Source: Silanimonas sp.
GTDB taxonomy: Bacteria; Pseudomonadota; Gammaproteobacteria; Xanthomonadales; Xanthomonadaceae
Assembly: GCF_027531545.1 (NCBI RefSeq)
Contig: NZ_JAPZSC010000059.1
Span: 1 to 57,233, forward strand
Direction: 5' to 3'
Length of the DNA: 57,233 bases
Within the stretch, counting starts at the first letter, position 1. The number at the start of each line of letters is the position of its first letter. The notes beneath the pieces were generated by a model. It had not been told where the DNA came from and ran no database searches. It saw only the letters and a list, made by a program, of their open reading frames with translations. Position numbers and translations under genes: made by a program. Below are positions 1 to 8,590 of the stretch, piece by piece.

Positions 1-136
1 ATGACGATCCAAGTCGGCGTTCCAATTGGAAGGTTTGTCTTACTTGATTCAGTCACCTTTGAAGCGCGCTTTATAGGACGGGGTTGACACGGAATTTTCG
101 CCATTGCTCACACGGCGATCATCACTAGAGTGAGTT

Positions 137-209
137 CGACGCCCCCCCCCCCCGCCGATCTCGAGTAGTTCCCACGCCCCCCTCCGACGCCCCCCTCGAT
201 CTTGAGTAG
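137..209. repeat. C-rich imperfect direct repeat left of the IS element
   Basis: Two copies of a short C-rich unit lie at 137-168 and 185-209. Each starts CGACG, runs into a block of C (12 in the first copy, 6 in the second) and ends with a GATCTYGAGTAG-like sequence. No coding signal covers it. It could be a decayed tandem repeat or simple slippage. The rest of 1-283 holds no gene that I can support. Confidence 0.5.
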
Positions 210-283
210 GCGGGCGACTCACAAACTGCATGCCGGGGAACCGCTGCTAAGGGTCGTGACCTGAGACACACAATCGTCAGGCC

Positions 284-310
284 TGAACCGCCCCGGCTTT
301 TCCGGAGGCT
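284..310 (+). repeat. Left terminal inverted repeat of the IS3-family element
   Basis: A 27-bp end beginning TGAACCGCCCCGGCTTT. It pairs with the complement of 1560-1586 with two mismatches near the inner end, and it lies next to the 3' end of the transposase reading frame. Confidence 0.9.
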
Positions 311-322
311 GTTTTCATTGAG

Positions 323-1249
<927 letters not shown>

Positions 1250-1559
1250 AAAAACGCCGACGCCTTGCGCAGGATCTCGTTCGCCTGCCGCAGCTCGCGG
1301 TTCTCCTTCTCGAGCTGCTTCAGCCGCGCCTTGTCGTCGGTCGTCGGACCCGGCCGCAAGCCCTGGTTGCGCTCGGCCTGCCGCACCCAGATCCGCAGGG
1401 TCTCGGGCTGGCAGCCAATCTTCGCCGCCACCGCACCGATCGCCGCCCACTGCGACGAATACTCGGACTGGTGCTCCAGCACCATCCGAACCGCCCGCTC
1501 ACGCACCTCGGGTGCGTACCTCGCCAATCTGTTCATGCTCCAATCCTCTCAAGGTTCGG

Positions 1560-1586
1560 AGCCTCCGAGAAAGCCGGGGCGGTTCA
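1560..1586 (-). repeat. Right terminal inverted repeat of the IS3-family element
   Basis: The complement of this 27-bp end reads TGAACCGCCCCGGCTTT and onward, matching the left end at 284-310 except for two bases. It lies 23 bp upstream of the OrfA start codon and would overlap the element's own promoter. Confidence 0.9.
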
Positions 1587-1659
1587 ATGTGTCGACTGCG
1601 GTGCTAATTGAGCCTAGATGGATGCATACGAGATCGCCGTTCAGTAGACACTGCGCCCC

Positions 1660-2049
1660 ATGACTCAGTCCCGACGTCCCCTCAACGTCCTCGGTACCCC
1701 GCTCGAGGACTGCAGCCACGACCCGAAGACCGGCTGGTTCCGCGACGGCTGCTGCCGCACCGACGAGAATGACCGCGGCAGCCACACGGTCTGTGCCAAG
1801 CTCACCGCGGAGTTCCTCGAGTTCTCGGTGCGCGCCGGCAACGATCTCGTGACGCCGCGGCCCGAGTTCGGCTTCCCCGGCCTGAAGCCCGGCGATTCGT
1901 GGTGCGTCTGCGCCTCGCGCTGGATGCAGGCCTTCGAAGCCGGTGTCGCGCCGCCGATCCGTCTCGAAGCGACGCACGAGAAGGCCATGCAGATCGTCCC
2001 GCTGGCCGCGCTGCGCTACCACGCGATCGAAGACGACGCGGCGGACTGA
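1660..2049 (+). CDS. DUF2237 family protein
   Basis: A 129-residue soluble protein that matches the DUF2237 pattern nearly throughout: NVLGTPLEDCS near the start, GWFRDGCCRT, GSHTVCA, then the core GNDLVTPRPEFGFPGLKPGD and CVCASRW followed by EAGVAPPI. The conserved cysteines and aspartates suggest a small catalytic or metal site, but no biochemical role is established for the family. The start is ATG 1660; no strong Shine-Dalgarno sequence precedes it. It lies 74 bp outside the right end of the IS, so its promoter may have been affected by the insertion. It is followed 60 bp later by a lipase-like gene on the same strand. Confidence 0.9.
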   Translation: MTQSRRPLNVLGTPLEDCSHDPKTGWFRDGCCRTDENDRGSHTVCAKLTAEFLEFSVRAGNDLVTPRPEFGFPGLKPGDSWCVCASRWMQAFEAGVAPPIRLEATHEKAMQIVPLAALRYHAIEDDAAD

Positions 2050-2108
2050 GCCCGCACGGGACCGGCAGCCCCGTGGGGCCATACCGACGATGCATGACAG
2101 GAGGCCCG

Positions 2109-2945
2109 ATGGCCACGACGACGGACGGTTTCCTCACCAGCAACGATGGCACGCGACTGTTCTTTCGGCGCCATACAGCGACGACACCCGGGGCGCGGGT
2201 GCTGGTGATCCACGGCTTCGCCGAGCACAGCGGCCGCTACCTCGAACTGCTCGACGCGCTGGCCGACGCGGGCTTCGACGCGCTCGCGTTCGATCTGCGC
2301 GGGCATGGGCGTTCGGAGGGGCGTCGGGCGCACCTCCGTCGCTTCGAGGACTATCTGGATGACACCCGCGCCGCCTTCTCGGCTCTCACGGCGGGCACGG
2401 ACGGCACCGCGCTGGTGTTCGGCCATTCGATGGGCGGGCTGATCGCCACGCATTTCGCCGCCTCGGTACCCCAGCGCTGCCGCGCCTTGGCGCTCAGCAG
2501 CCCGATGTTCGCCCGCGCGCTCGCGGTGAACCCGCTGAAGCTGCTGGCCGCGCACGTTCTGGGCCGACTGCTGCCTGTGTTCTCGATGCCCAGCGGCATC
2601 ACCGGCGCGCATCTGACGAGTGATCCGGACGAGATCGCACTTCACGATGCCGACCCGCTGATCCTCCACCAGGCGCGCGCAGGCTGGTTCATCGCGCTCG
2701 AAACGGCGATGGCGGCAGCACCCGCGGCCGTGGCCCGCCTGACGATGCCGCTCTACCTGATGCACGGCGAGGCCGACCCACTGACCGCCTTCGACGCGAG
2801 CCGTGCGCTGTTCCCCTTGGCGCCCAGCACCGATAAGACCTTCGTGGCCCTGCCCGGCATGCGCCACGAGACCCTGCACGAAATCGGTCGGGAGAAAGTG
2901 CGGTCCGACCTCGTGGCCTGGCTGGCGGCGCACGCGGCCCCCTGA
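2109..2945 (+). CDS. Alpha/beta hydrolase, monoacylglycerol-lipase-like (Hydrolase_4)
   Basis: The 278-residue product has the marks of the monoacylglycerol lipase/lysophospholipase group. The oxyanion region is HGFAEHSGRY (35-44), the nucleophile elbow GHSMGG has Ser108, the acid is Asp223 in HGEADP, and the likely base is His253 in MRHETLHE. It should cleave fatty-acyl esters such as monoglycerides or lysophospholipids in the cytoplasm. The frame stays open well upstream, but ATG 2109 is preferred because AGGAGG lies about 5 bases before it; ATG 2094 in the same frame is an alternative. There is no signal peptide. Confidence 0.88.
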   Translation: MATTTDGFLTSNDGTRLFFRRHTATTPGARVLVIHGFAEHSGRYLELLDALADAGFDALAFDLRGHGRSEGRRAHLRRFEDYLDDTRAAFSALTAGTDGTALVFGHSMGGLIATHFAASVPQRCRALALSSPMFARALAVNPLKLLAAHVLGRLLPVFSMPSGITGAHLTSDPDEIALHDADPLILHQARAGWFIALETAMAAAPAAVARLTMPLYLMHGEADPLTAFDASRALFPLAPSTDKTFVALPGMRHETLHEIGREKVRSDLVAWLAAHAAP

Positions 2946-3020
2946 TCCCCGCGGCAGGCGGTCAACCGAAGGCGCCTCCGCGCGTTTGCCGCCTCAAACC
3001 GTCTGAAGAGGCACCTCGCC

Positions 3021-4826
3021 ATGGGCATCACACGCACCCTCCTCCCGCGGGTCCAGCACGGGCTGGCGCTGCTCGGCACGCTGGCCGCCGGCATGCTCTG
3101 GGCCGCCCCGCCCCCGACCGCCGACCAGATCGCCGCCGCGCGCGCCTACCACGAGTCGGCGGGGGGCCAGGGGCTCGTCATCCTGCACGACGGCCAACTG
3201 ATCCATGAGTCGTATGCCAACGGCGGCAACGCGAACACGCAGGTGCTGCTGGCCAGCGGCACGAAGGGCTTCACCGGCCTATTCGGGGCCATGGCCGCCG
3301 AGGACGGGCTGTACCGGCTGGACGACCCGGTGGCCGAGGTGGTGCCCGAGTGGAGCAGCGATCCCCGGCGCTCGCGCATCACCTGGCGCCACCTGCTCAC
3401 GATGACGAGCGGCCTTGATGACGTGAAGGAGCAGAGCAGCTGGGAAAGCTTCCTGCAGGCCAAGGCCGTCGCCGACCCGGGCACGCTCTTCGATTACGGC
3501 AGCGCGCCGAACGTGTTCGGCGCTGCCCTGCAGCGCAAGCTCGGCAGTGAGAAGGTGGCGGACTACATGCAGCGTCGCCTGTTCGGTCCACTGGGCATCC
3601 AGGTGAGCTGGCGCGGCAATTTCAGCGACGGCAACCCGCAGCTCAGCGGCGGCGCCTACGTGCGGACGCGCGAATGGGCCAACCTCGGCGAAATGGTGCG
3701 GCTTGGCGGGCGCTGGAAAGGCCAAACCCTGATTTCGCAGGACCGGCTCGAACAGGCGTTGACGGGAACGACGCCCAACCCCGCCTATGGCCTGTATTGG
3801 TGGCTGAATCGCGAGGTCCCCGATTCGCTCGCACAAACGGCACCGCAGTTCGAACGCCACATCCTCGGCCTGATCGAAGCCGCGTTCCTTCCCGACGACT
3901 TCGCCATGGCGGCCGGCGCCTACGAGCAACGGCTGTACGTCATTCCTTCACTTCAACTGGTGGTCGCGCGCAACGGGCCGAAGTCGGCGGGCGGTCGCTT
4001 CGACGACGTGGCCTTCCTGTCACGTCTCCTGCCGCCCGTGCCGCCGCGCAACCACACGGCTTTGTACTGGGCTCCGCTCGAGCCGGGCTGGACGCTGGCC
4101 GTCTCCCATGTCGGCGAACAGGTGTTCCCGGTCTGGATGACCTACGGCGAAGACGGCAGTCCGGAGTGGTTTTCCCTCGAGTCGCTGAAGCCCGACGCAC
4201 AGGGCGTGCTCCGGGGGGACATCGTGCGCTGGACGGGCAGCCCCTTCGCGCCCGGCACCGGGCCCGTACCGCCCCAGCGGACCCCTGCAGTCCTCGGCAC
4301 GGTGACGCTTCTCTTCGCGAGCAACGGCGATCTCGAGTTCGGCGTGAAGTTGGGCAGCGAGCCCGTCCGCACGCGCAAGCTGGTGCCCTTCGCGATCGAT
4401 GCCAAGCCCCCCACCTGCGTGTTCACCGTCGGCTCCCGTGCTGGCTCGGGCAACCTCAGCGGCCTGTGGTGGAACCCCGAGGCCCCGGGTTGGGGCGTGA
4501 ACGTGGTGCACCAAGGCAGCCGCATGTTCCTCGCCGGCTACACCTACGACGGCGACGGCACGCCCGGCTGGTCCGTGGTGCTGCTCGAGCGCCAAGCCGA
4601 TGGCAGCTACCGGGGCGACATGGGGCGGCCGGTGGCCGGCACGCCGTTCAATCGAACGGAAGGACTCGCCGTGACCAACTTCCCTCTGCCCCTGGTCGGC
4701 ACCATGACGCTGCGGCCCGAGAACGGCGAGCGGGTCACCCTGGAGATCGATGCGGCCGGTGTGCTCACGAGCACGCCGATCCGGCGGTTCTCCGGCGCCC
4801 TGCCCCAGACGGAGTGCACGGACTGA
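3021..4826 (+). CDS. Secreted serine hydrolase (beta-lactamase class C fold) with duplicated C-terminal domain
   Basis: A 601-residue protein. Residues 1-29 form a signal peptide ending in A-A-P. Residues about 35-340 are a class C beta-lactamase/esterase domain with the nucleophile motif S79-x-x-K82 and a Y159...N164 element that probably corresponds to the YxN motif. The last 250 residues hold two copies of a module: one around 347-390 (ALYWAPLEPGW, then VWMTYGEDGSPEW) and one around 485-525 (GLWWNPEAPGWGV, then GYTYDGDGTPGW). This tryptophan/glycine-rich repeat occurs in other proteobacterial secreted proteins and probably binds a surface or ligand. The enzyme likely acts in the periplasm or outside as an esterase or peptidase; the substrate is unknown. 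Confidence 0.87.
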   Translation: MGITRTLLPRVQHGLALLGTLAAGMLWAAPPPTADQIAAARAYHESAGGQGLVILHDGQLIHESYANGGNANTQVLLASGTKGFTGLFGAMAAEDGLYRLDDPVAEVVPEWSSDPRRSRITWRHLLTMTSGLDDVKEQSSWESFLQAKAVADPGTLFDYGSAPNVFGAALQRKLGSEKVADYMQRRLFGPLGIQVSWRGNFSDGNPQLSGGAYVRTREWANLGEMVRLGGRWKGQTLISQDRLEQALTGTTPNPAYGLYWWLNREVPDSLAQTAPQFERHILGLIEAAFLPDDFAMAAGAYEQRLYVIPSLQLVVARNGPKSAGGRFDDVAFLSRLLPPVPPRNHTALYWAPLEPGWTLAVSHVGEQVFPVWMTYGEDGSPEWFSLESLKPDAQGVLRGDIVRWTGSPFAPGTGPVPPQRTPAVLGTVTLLFASNGDLEFGVKLGSEPVRTRKLVPFAIDAKPPTCVFTVGSRAGSGNLSGLWWNPEAPGWGVNVVHQGSRMFLAGYTYDGDGTPGWSVVLLERQADGSYRGDMGRPVAGTPFNRTEGLAVTNFPLPLVGTMTLRPENGERVTLEIDAAGVLTSTPIRRFSGALPQTECTD

Positions 4827-4845
4827 GCGCGAGCGCGGACGTTCC

Positions 4846-5433
4846 CTAAAGCACGACGCTCGTCTCTTCCATCCGTCTCAGCAGGCGGGCCAGTCGCACC
4901 CCGGGGTCCAACTCCGGGTCGAGGAGGTGCCGCAGCAGCGCGTCGGCCGACGCCTCCAGCGCGTCGTCGGCGAGCTCTACCGCGCCATGCAGCACGTAGG
5001 CGGGCAGGAAGGTCATGCCCAGCAGGTTGGCCGTCTGCTGCAGGGGCTTCAGCAGTTCGCTCATCGCATAGTGGTTGTAGCCCCCCGCCTGGTAGGACGT
5101 CGCCGGCCCGCCCGTCGAGATGGCGGAGACCCATGCCTTGCCCCTCAGGGCGTGCCCCCCGGGCCCATAGGCCCAGCCGTAGGTCAACACATCGTCCAGC
5201 CACTTCTTCATCAGCGGCGGCGTGGAGTACCACAAGAACGGATGCTGGAAGACGATGCGGTCATGCGTGAGGAGCAGCGACTTTTCATGTTCGACGTCGA
5301 TCCGCCAGTCGGGATAGCGCTCGTACACGCGATGGACGGTCACTTCGGGCCGCTCGGCCAGCGCACTCGCCCATCGCCGGTTGACGCGCGAGGCGGCGAG
5401 GTTGGGATGGAAGACATTGACGAGGATCTTCAT
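4846..5433 (-). CDS. NAD(P)H-dependent oxidoreductase, flavodoxin-like fold (KefF/MdaB/YwrO type)
   Basis: A 195-residue flavodoxin-fold quinone reductase. Visible signatures are ILVNVFHPNL with S-R-V-N-R in the first FMN loop, then FQHPFLWYSTPPLMKKWLD and YGWAYGPGG, which are typical of the two-electron NAD(P)H:quinone reductases. It likely reduces quinones or other electrophiles. The start is ATG 5433, where the sequence aligns with family starts and a GGAG lies upstream; an open extension exists but overlaps the preceding gene. It is 17 bp downstream of the SDR gene, so the two are cotranscribed, and a LysR gene diverges from them. Confidence 0.9.
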   Translation of the reverse strand: MKILVNVFHPNLAASRVNRRWASALAERPEVTVHRVYERYPDWRIDVEHEKSLLLTHDRIVFQHPFLWYSTPPLMKKWLDDVLTYGWAYGPGGHALRGKAWVSAISTGGPATSYQAGGYNHYAMSELLKPLQQTANLLGMTFLPAYVLHGAVELADDALEASADALLRHLLDPELDPGVRLARLLRRMEETSVVL

Positions 5434-5450
5434 TGGCGGCTCCGGGTCGC

Positions 5451-6332
5451 TCAGGTTCTGGGGTTGCGGTCGAGCAGCGCCCCGATCCCCATGCCGTCGT
5501 ACAGGCCGCGGTGGAGGGATTCGAGCTGCTGGTTGTAGGGGGCGATGGCGTTGGTCATGCCGAGGAAGTCCACCGGCGTGCGGAAAGGGCGCTGGCCTGC
5601 CGGACGGTCGACCAGATCCGCGATCGCCTCGGCGACGCACCGGGGGTCCTGCGCCGGCGTGGCGTCCACCATGGCGATGAAGCCCTTGAGCGCGAGTTCC
5701 CGCTGGCGGGCGAACTCGCCATAGGCCGCTTCTCGACCGGCATCGGACGGGGGCATCAGGTGGCTGCTGAACGCCGTGTTGAAGCCGCCGGGCTCGACGA
5801 TGACGCTGTCGATGCCCACCGGCGCGAGTTCGACCCGGTAGTTCTCGGCCAGTGCCTCGAGCGCCCACTTGCTCGCGTTGTAAGGGCCGTAGAAGGGCAT
5901 GACCACGCGACCCAGCAGGCTCGACACGTGGATCAGCAGGCCCGATCGCTGGGCGTGCATCGTCGGCAACGCGGCCCGGTTGACCCGGGCGACGCCGAAC
6001 ACGTTGATATCGAAGAGCCGCTGCCAGTCGGCGCTGGTGAACGCCTCCTGCAGGCCATGCACGCCGACGCCGGCGTTGTTGACCACGACATCGAGGCGGC
6101 CGCCCAGGGCGTGCACCGCCTGGCGGACACCCCGCTCGACGCTGTCATCGTCGCTGACGTCCATCTCGACGACCGTCGCGCCTTCGGCCTCGAGGGCTTT
6201 CGCCTGCGTGGCATTGCGTCCGGCCGGATCGCGAACGGTCGCGACCACGCGATGGCCGCGCGCCAACAGGGCGGTGGTGGCGAGACGACCGAATCCGCCC
6301 GAGGCGCCGGTCAACAGGATGGTTTGCTTCAT
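5451..6332 (-). CDS. SDR family oxidoreductase
   Basis: A classical short-chain dehydrogenase of 293 residues. It has the nucleotide-binding TGASGGFG (8-15), NNAG (85-88), the catalytic serine near 137-138 and Y151-x-x-x-K155. The ARVNRA and PGGFNTAF stretches are common in SDRs annotated as oxidoreductases of aldehydes or ketones with NADP. The start ATG 6332 begins directly at the first beta strand (MKQTILLTG). It is the first gene of a two-gene operon with the quinone reductase. The divergent LysR gene and the palindrome at 6435-6453 suggest that substrate-responsive control acts on this promoter. Confidence 0.93.
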   Translation of the reverse strand: MKQTILLTGASGGFGRLATTALLARGHRVVATVRDPAGRNATQAKALEAEGATVVEMDVSDDDSVERGVRQAVHALGGRLDVVVNNAGVGVHGLQEAFTSADWQRLFDINVFGVARVNRAALPTMHAQRSGLLIHVSSLLGRVVMPFYGPYNASKWALEALAENYRVELAPVGIDSVIVEPGGFNTAFSSHLMPPSDAGREAAYGEFARQRELALKGFIAMVDATPAQDPRCVAEAIADLVDRPAGQRPFRTPVDFLGMTNAIAPYNQQLESLHRGLYDGMGIGALLDRNPRT

Positions 6333-6434
6333 GGAAACTCTCCGTGGGTGGGTGCCCGATCGCCGGCGGCGAAGGGCCTGTTGCCACGGTAAGGCCCGCA
6401 CCATTCCTGATTAATCGGGGGAAAATGGAATTAC

Positions 6435-6453
6435 TATTCGCACGATACGAATA
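6435..6453. promoter_or_regulatory. Palindrome, candidate LysR operator
   Basis: TATTCG and CGAATA form a perfect inverted repeat with a 7-base spacer, in an A/T-rich stretch between the divergent SDR (start 6332) and LysR (start 6475) genes. It fits the size of a LysR recognition site and lies where autoregulation would be expected, about 22 bp before the regulator's start codon. A second short palindrome, GATTAATC, is at 6409-6416. Confidence 0.6.
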
Positions 6454-6474
6454 ATCAATCCGGGAGCGGCGCGC

Positions 6475-7413
6475 ATGGACCTGATCAAGGCGATGCAGAC
6501 CTTCGCCAAGGTGGCCGAACTCGGCAGCTTCTCGCGGGCCGCCGAGGCTCTGGACCTGCCCAACGCGACGGTGTCCCAACGGGTGTCGCAGCTGGAGGAG
6601 CACCTCGGCGTCAAGCTGCTTGTCCGGACGACACGACGCGTCTCCCTCAGCGACGAGGGCACGGCGTATCTCGACTGGTCGCAGCGACTCCTCGGCGAGA
6701 TCACCGAGGTCGAGGACCGGCTGCGCGGACGCGTCGGATCGCCTCGCGGACGCATCCGGGTGGACGTCCCGGCCTCGGCCGGACGGCACGTCATCGCACC
6801 GGCACTGCCCGGCTTCCTGGAGCGCTACCCCGGCATCACCGTGGAATTGGGCAGCAGCGACCGGCCCGTCGACCTGATCCTCGAGAGCGTCGACTGCGTC
6901 ATCCGCGGCGGCAACGTGCTGGATGAATCGCTGGTGGCGCGGAAGCTCGGAGAGTTTCCGGTCATCACCTGCGCCTCGCCGGCCTATCTCGGCCGATTCG
7001 GCACCCCCGCATCACCTCAGGCTCTGGAGGGGCACCGGGCCGTCAACTTCTTCTCGGCGAAGACCGGGAAGGCGATGCCCCTGGATTTCACGATCGACGG
7101 CCGCGTCGAGGAGACCCCGCTGCCCCACCGCGTGGGCACCAACGATGCCGACACCTACCGCGCCTTGGTCGTCGAGGGGCTGGGGATCGGCCAGTTCCCG
7201 AGCAGCGGCGTCGTCTTGGATGCACTCGCCGATGGACGCCTCGTGCGCATCCTCGAGGCCTGGGACCCGGAGCCCTTCCCGCTGTTCGTGATGTATCCCC
7301 GCAACCGGCATCTGAGTGCGCGCGTCCGTGCCTTCGTCGACTGGGCGATCGCGCTCTATGCCGAGGTGTTCCGGGGCGGTCCGCCGTCGGCGTCGGTCGT
7401 CGCCGGGCGATGA
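6475..7413 (+). CDS. LysR family transcriptional regulator
   Basis: A 312-residue LysR protein. The winged helix-turn-helix occupies about residues 5-62 (FAKVAELGSFSRAAEAL, then SQRVSQLEEHLGVKLL), followed by the linker helix and a type 2 periplasmic-binding-fold effector domain. The C-terminal YPRNRHLSARVRAFVDW is typical of the CrgA/AaeR-like branch that commonly controls adjacent SDR or quinone-reductase genes. It is transcribed away from that pair at 5.4-6.3 kb, with a 142-bp shared control region holding a good palindrome. It probably responds to a small aromatic or quinone, which is inference from the neighbours. Confidence 0.93.
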   Translation: MDLIKAMQTFAKVAELGSFSRAAEALDLPNATVSQRVSQLEEHLGVKLLVRTTRRVSLSDEGTAYLDWSQRLLGEITEVEDRLRGRVGSPRGRIRVDVPASAGRHVIAPALPGFLERYPGITVELGSSDRPVDLILESVDCVIRGGNVLDESLVARKLGEFPVITCASPAYLGRFGTPASPQALEGHRAVNFFSAKTGKAMPLDFTIDGRVEETPLPHRVGTNDADTYRALVVEGLGIGQFPSSGVVLDALADGRLVRILEAWDPEPFPLFVMYPRNRHLSARVRAFVDWAIALYAEVFRGGPPSASVVAGR

Positions 7414-7432
7414 GGGAAAGAGGACCCGGGCC

Positions 7433-8587
7433 TCAATCCCGCGCGACGTCCCGCGGCGACACGCGCAGGCCTTCGGCGAGTTGGCGGTCCGGCGCCGCGA
7501 CGATCACGTCGCCCGCGGCGAGCCCGGAGCGCACCTCGCGCCAGCGGCCATCGGTGAGGCCGACGGTCACCGGCACGGCGTTCACTCGCCCGGCGTCGAT
7601 GCGCCATGCGCGCCATCCTTCGCCATCGCGCACCAGCGATTCCACCGGCACGCGCACCACGCCTTCCACGCGAGCAATCTCGACACGGGCCTCCACCTGG
7701 AAGCCGTGCCCGGCACCGGGCATCGGCTCGGCCGGGTCCAGCCAGACGTCGACGCGACGCTCCTCGACGCCGAGGGCGGATACCTTCAGGCGTCCGCTTG
7801 GGGCGATGCGCCGCACCCGCGCCGGCACCGCTGCGCCGCCCCAGCCTTCGATCCAGGCCGGCGCGCCTTCGCGCATCAGGGCGGCGTCCTGCGAGAGGAA
7901 CTCCGCCACGACTTCGAGCGCGTCGGGACGCCCGACCTCCATCAAGGCCTCGCCAACCAGCACGGGCTTCGCGCTCTCGACCTGGCGTGCCAGCACGCGG
8001 CCCTCGATCGGCGACAGCACCGCGACCGCCGCGCTCCCGCCCGCCTGCGACTCGGCGAGTTCGGCTTCGATGCGGGCCACACCGGCATCGGCCGCCGCAC
8101 GCTCGGCCTCGGCCTCGCGTCGCATCAACTGCGCGGCCCGGTGCGTCTGCTCGGACACCAGGCGCTGCGCCCACAGCCGGGCCGTGCGTTCGGCCTCGTC
8201 CGCCGCGAGTTGCGCATGGGCGCCGGCACGATCGCGCGTGGACCGCGCCTGCCGCAGGGCGGCTTCGAGGCTGGCGCGCGTGCGCCCATCGAGCGGCGTG
8301 CTCGACGCCGGATCGATCCAGGCCAGCACCGCGTCCTGGGCGACGGGATCGCCGACGTCCAGCGTGATGCGACGAAGCCGCCCGGCCACCGGCGCGGTGA
8401 TCACGTAGGGCTCGCGGACGCGGGTCTCGCCGAGGTCCACCACGCTGCTCGCCAGATCGCCGCGCGCGACCGTGACGGCCTCGACGGGCAGCGCCCGTGG
8501 CCACCACCACGCGAGCACCAGAAGAACAACGACGGCCGCCGTTGCGAGAGCCAGCCACCGGGTACGTTGGCGAAGGGGATTCGGCAC
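7433..8587 (-). CDS. HlyD/RND-type periplasmic adaptor (membrane fusion protein)
   Basis: A 384-residue adaptor with an N-terminal membrane anchor (about 11-29, LALATAAVVVLLVLAWWW). A first lipoyl half follows (TAPVAGRLRRITLDVGDPV), then an alpha-helical hairpin rich in Ala, Glu and Arg (about 105-185), the second lipoyl half (SPIEGRVLARQV) and a beta-barrel. This is the bridge between an inner-membrane ABC pump and an outer-membrane channel. It is the last gene of a three-gene unit with permease and ATPase, 3 bp after the permease stop. No outer-membrane TolC-like gene is nearby. The substrate is unknown. Confidence 0.9.
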   Translation of the reverse strand: MPNPLRQRTRWLALATAAVVVLLVLAWWWPRALPVEAVTVARGDLASSVVDLGETRVREPYVITAPVAGRLRRITLDVGDPVAQDAVLAWIDPASSTPLDGRTRASLEAALRQARSTRDRAGAHAQLAADEAERTARLWAQRLVSEQTHRAAQLMRREAEAERAAADAGVARIEAELAESQAGGSAAVAVLSPIEGRVLARQVESAKPVLVGEALMEVGRPDALEVVAEFLSQDAALMREGAPAWIEGWGGAAVPARVRRIAPSGRLKVSALGVEERRVDVWLDPAEPMPGAGHGFQVEARVEIARVEGVVRVPVESLVRDGEGWRAWRIDAGRVNAVPVTVGLTDGRWREVRSGLAAGDVIVAAPDRQLAEGLRVSPRDVARD

Positions 8588-8590
8588 GGC

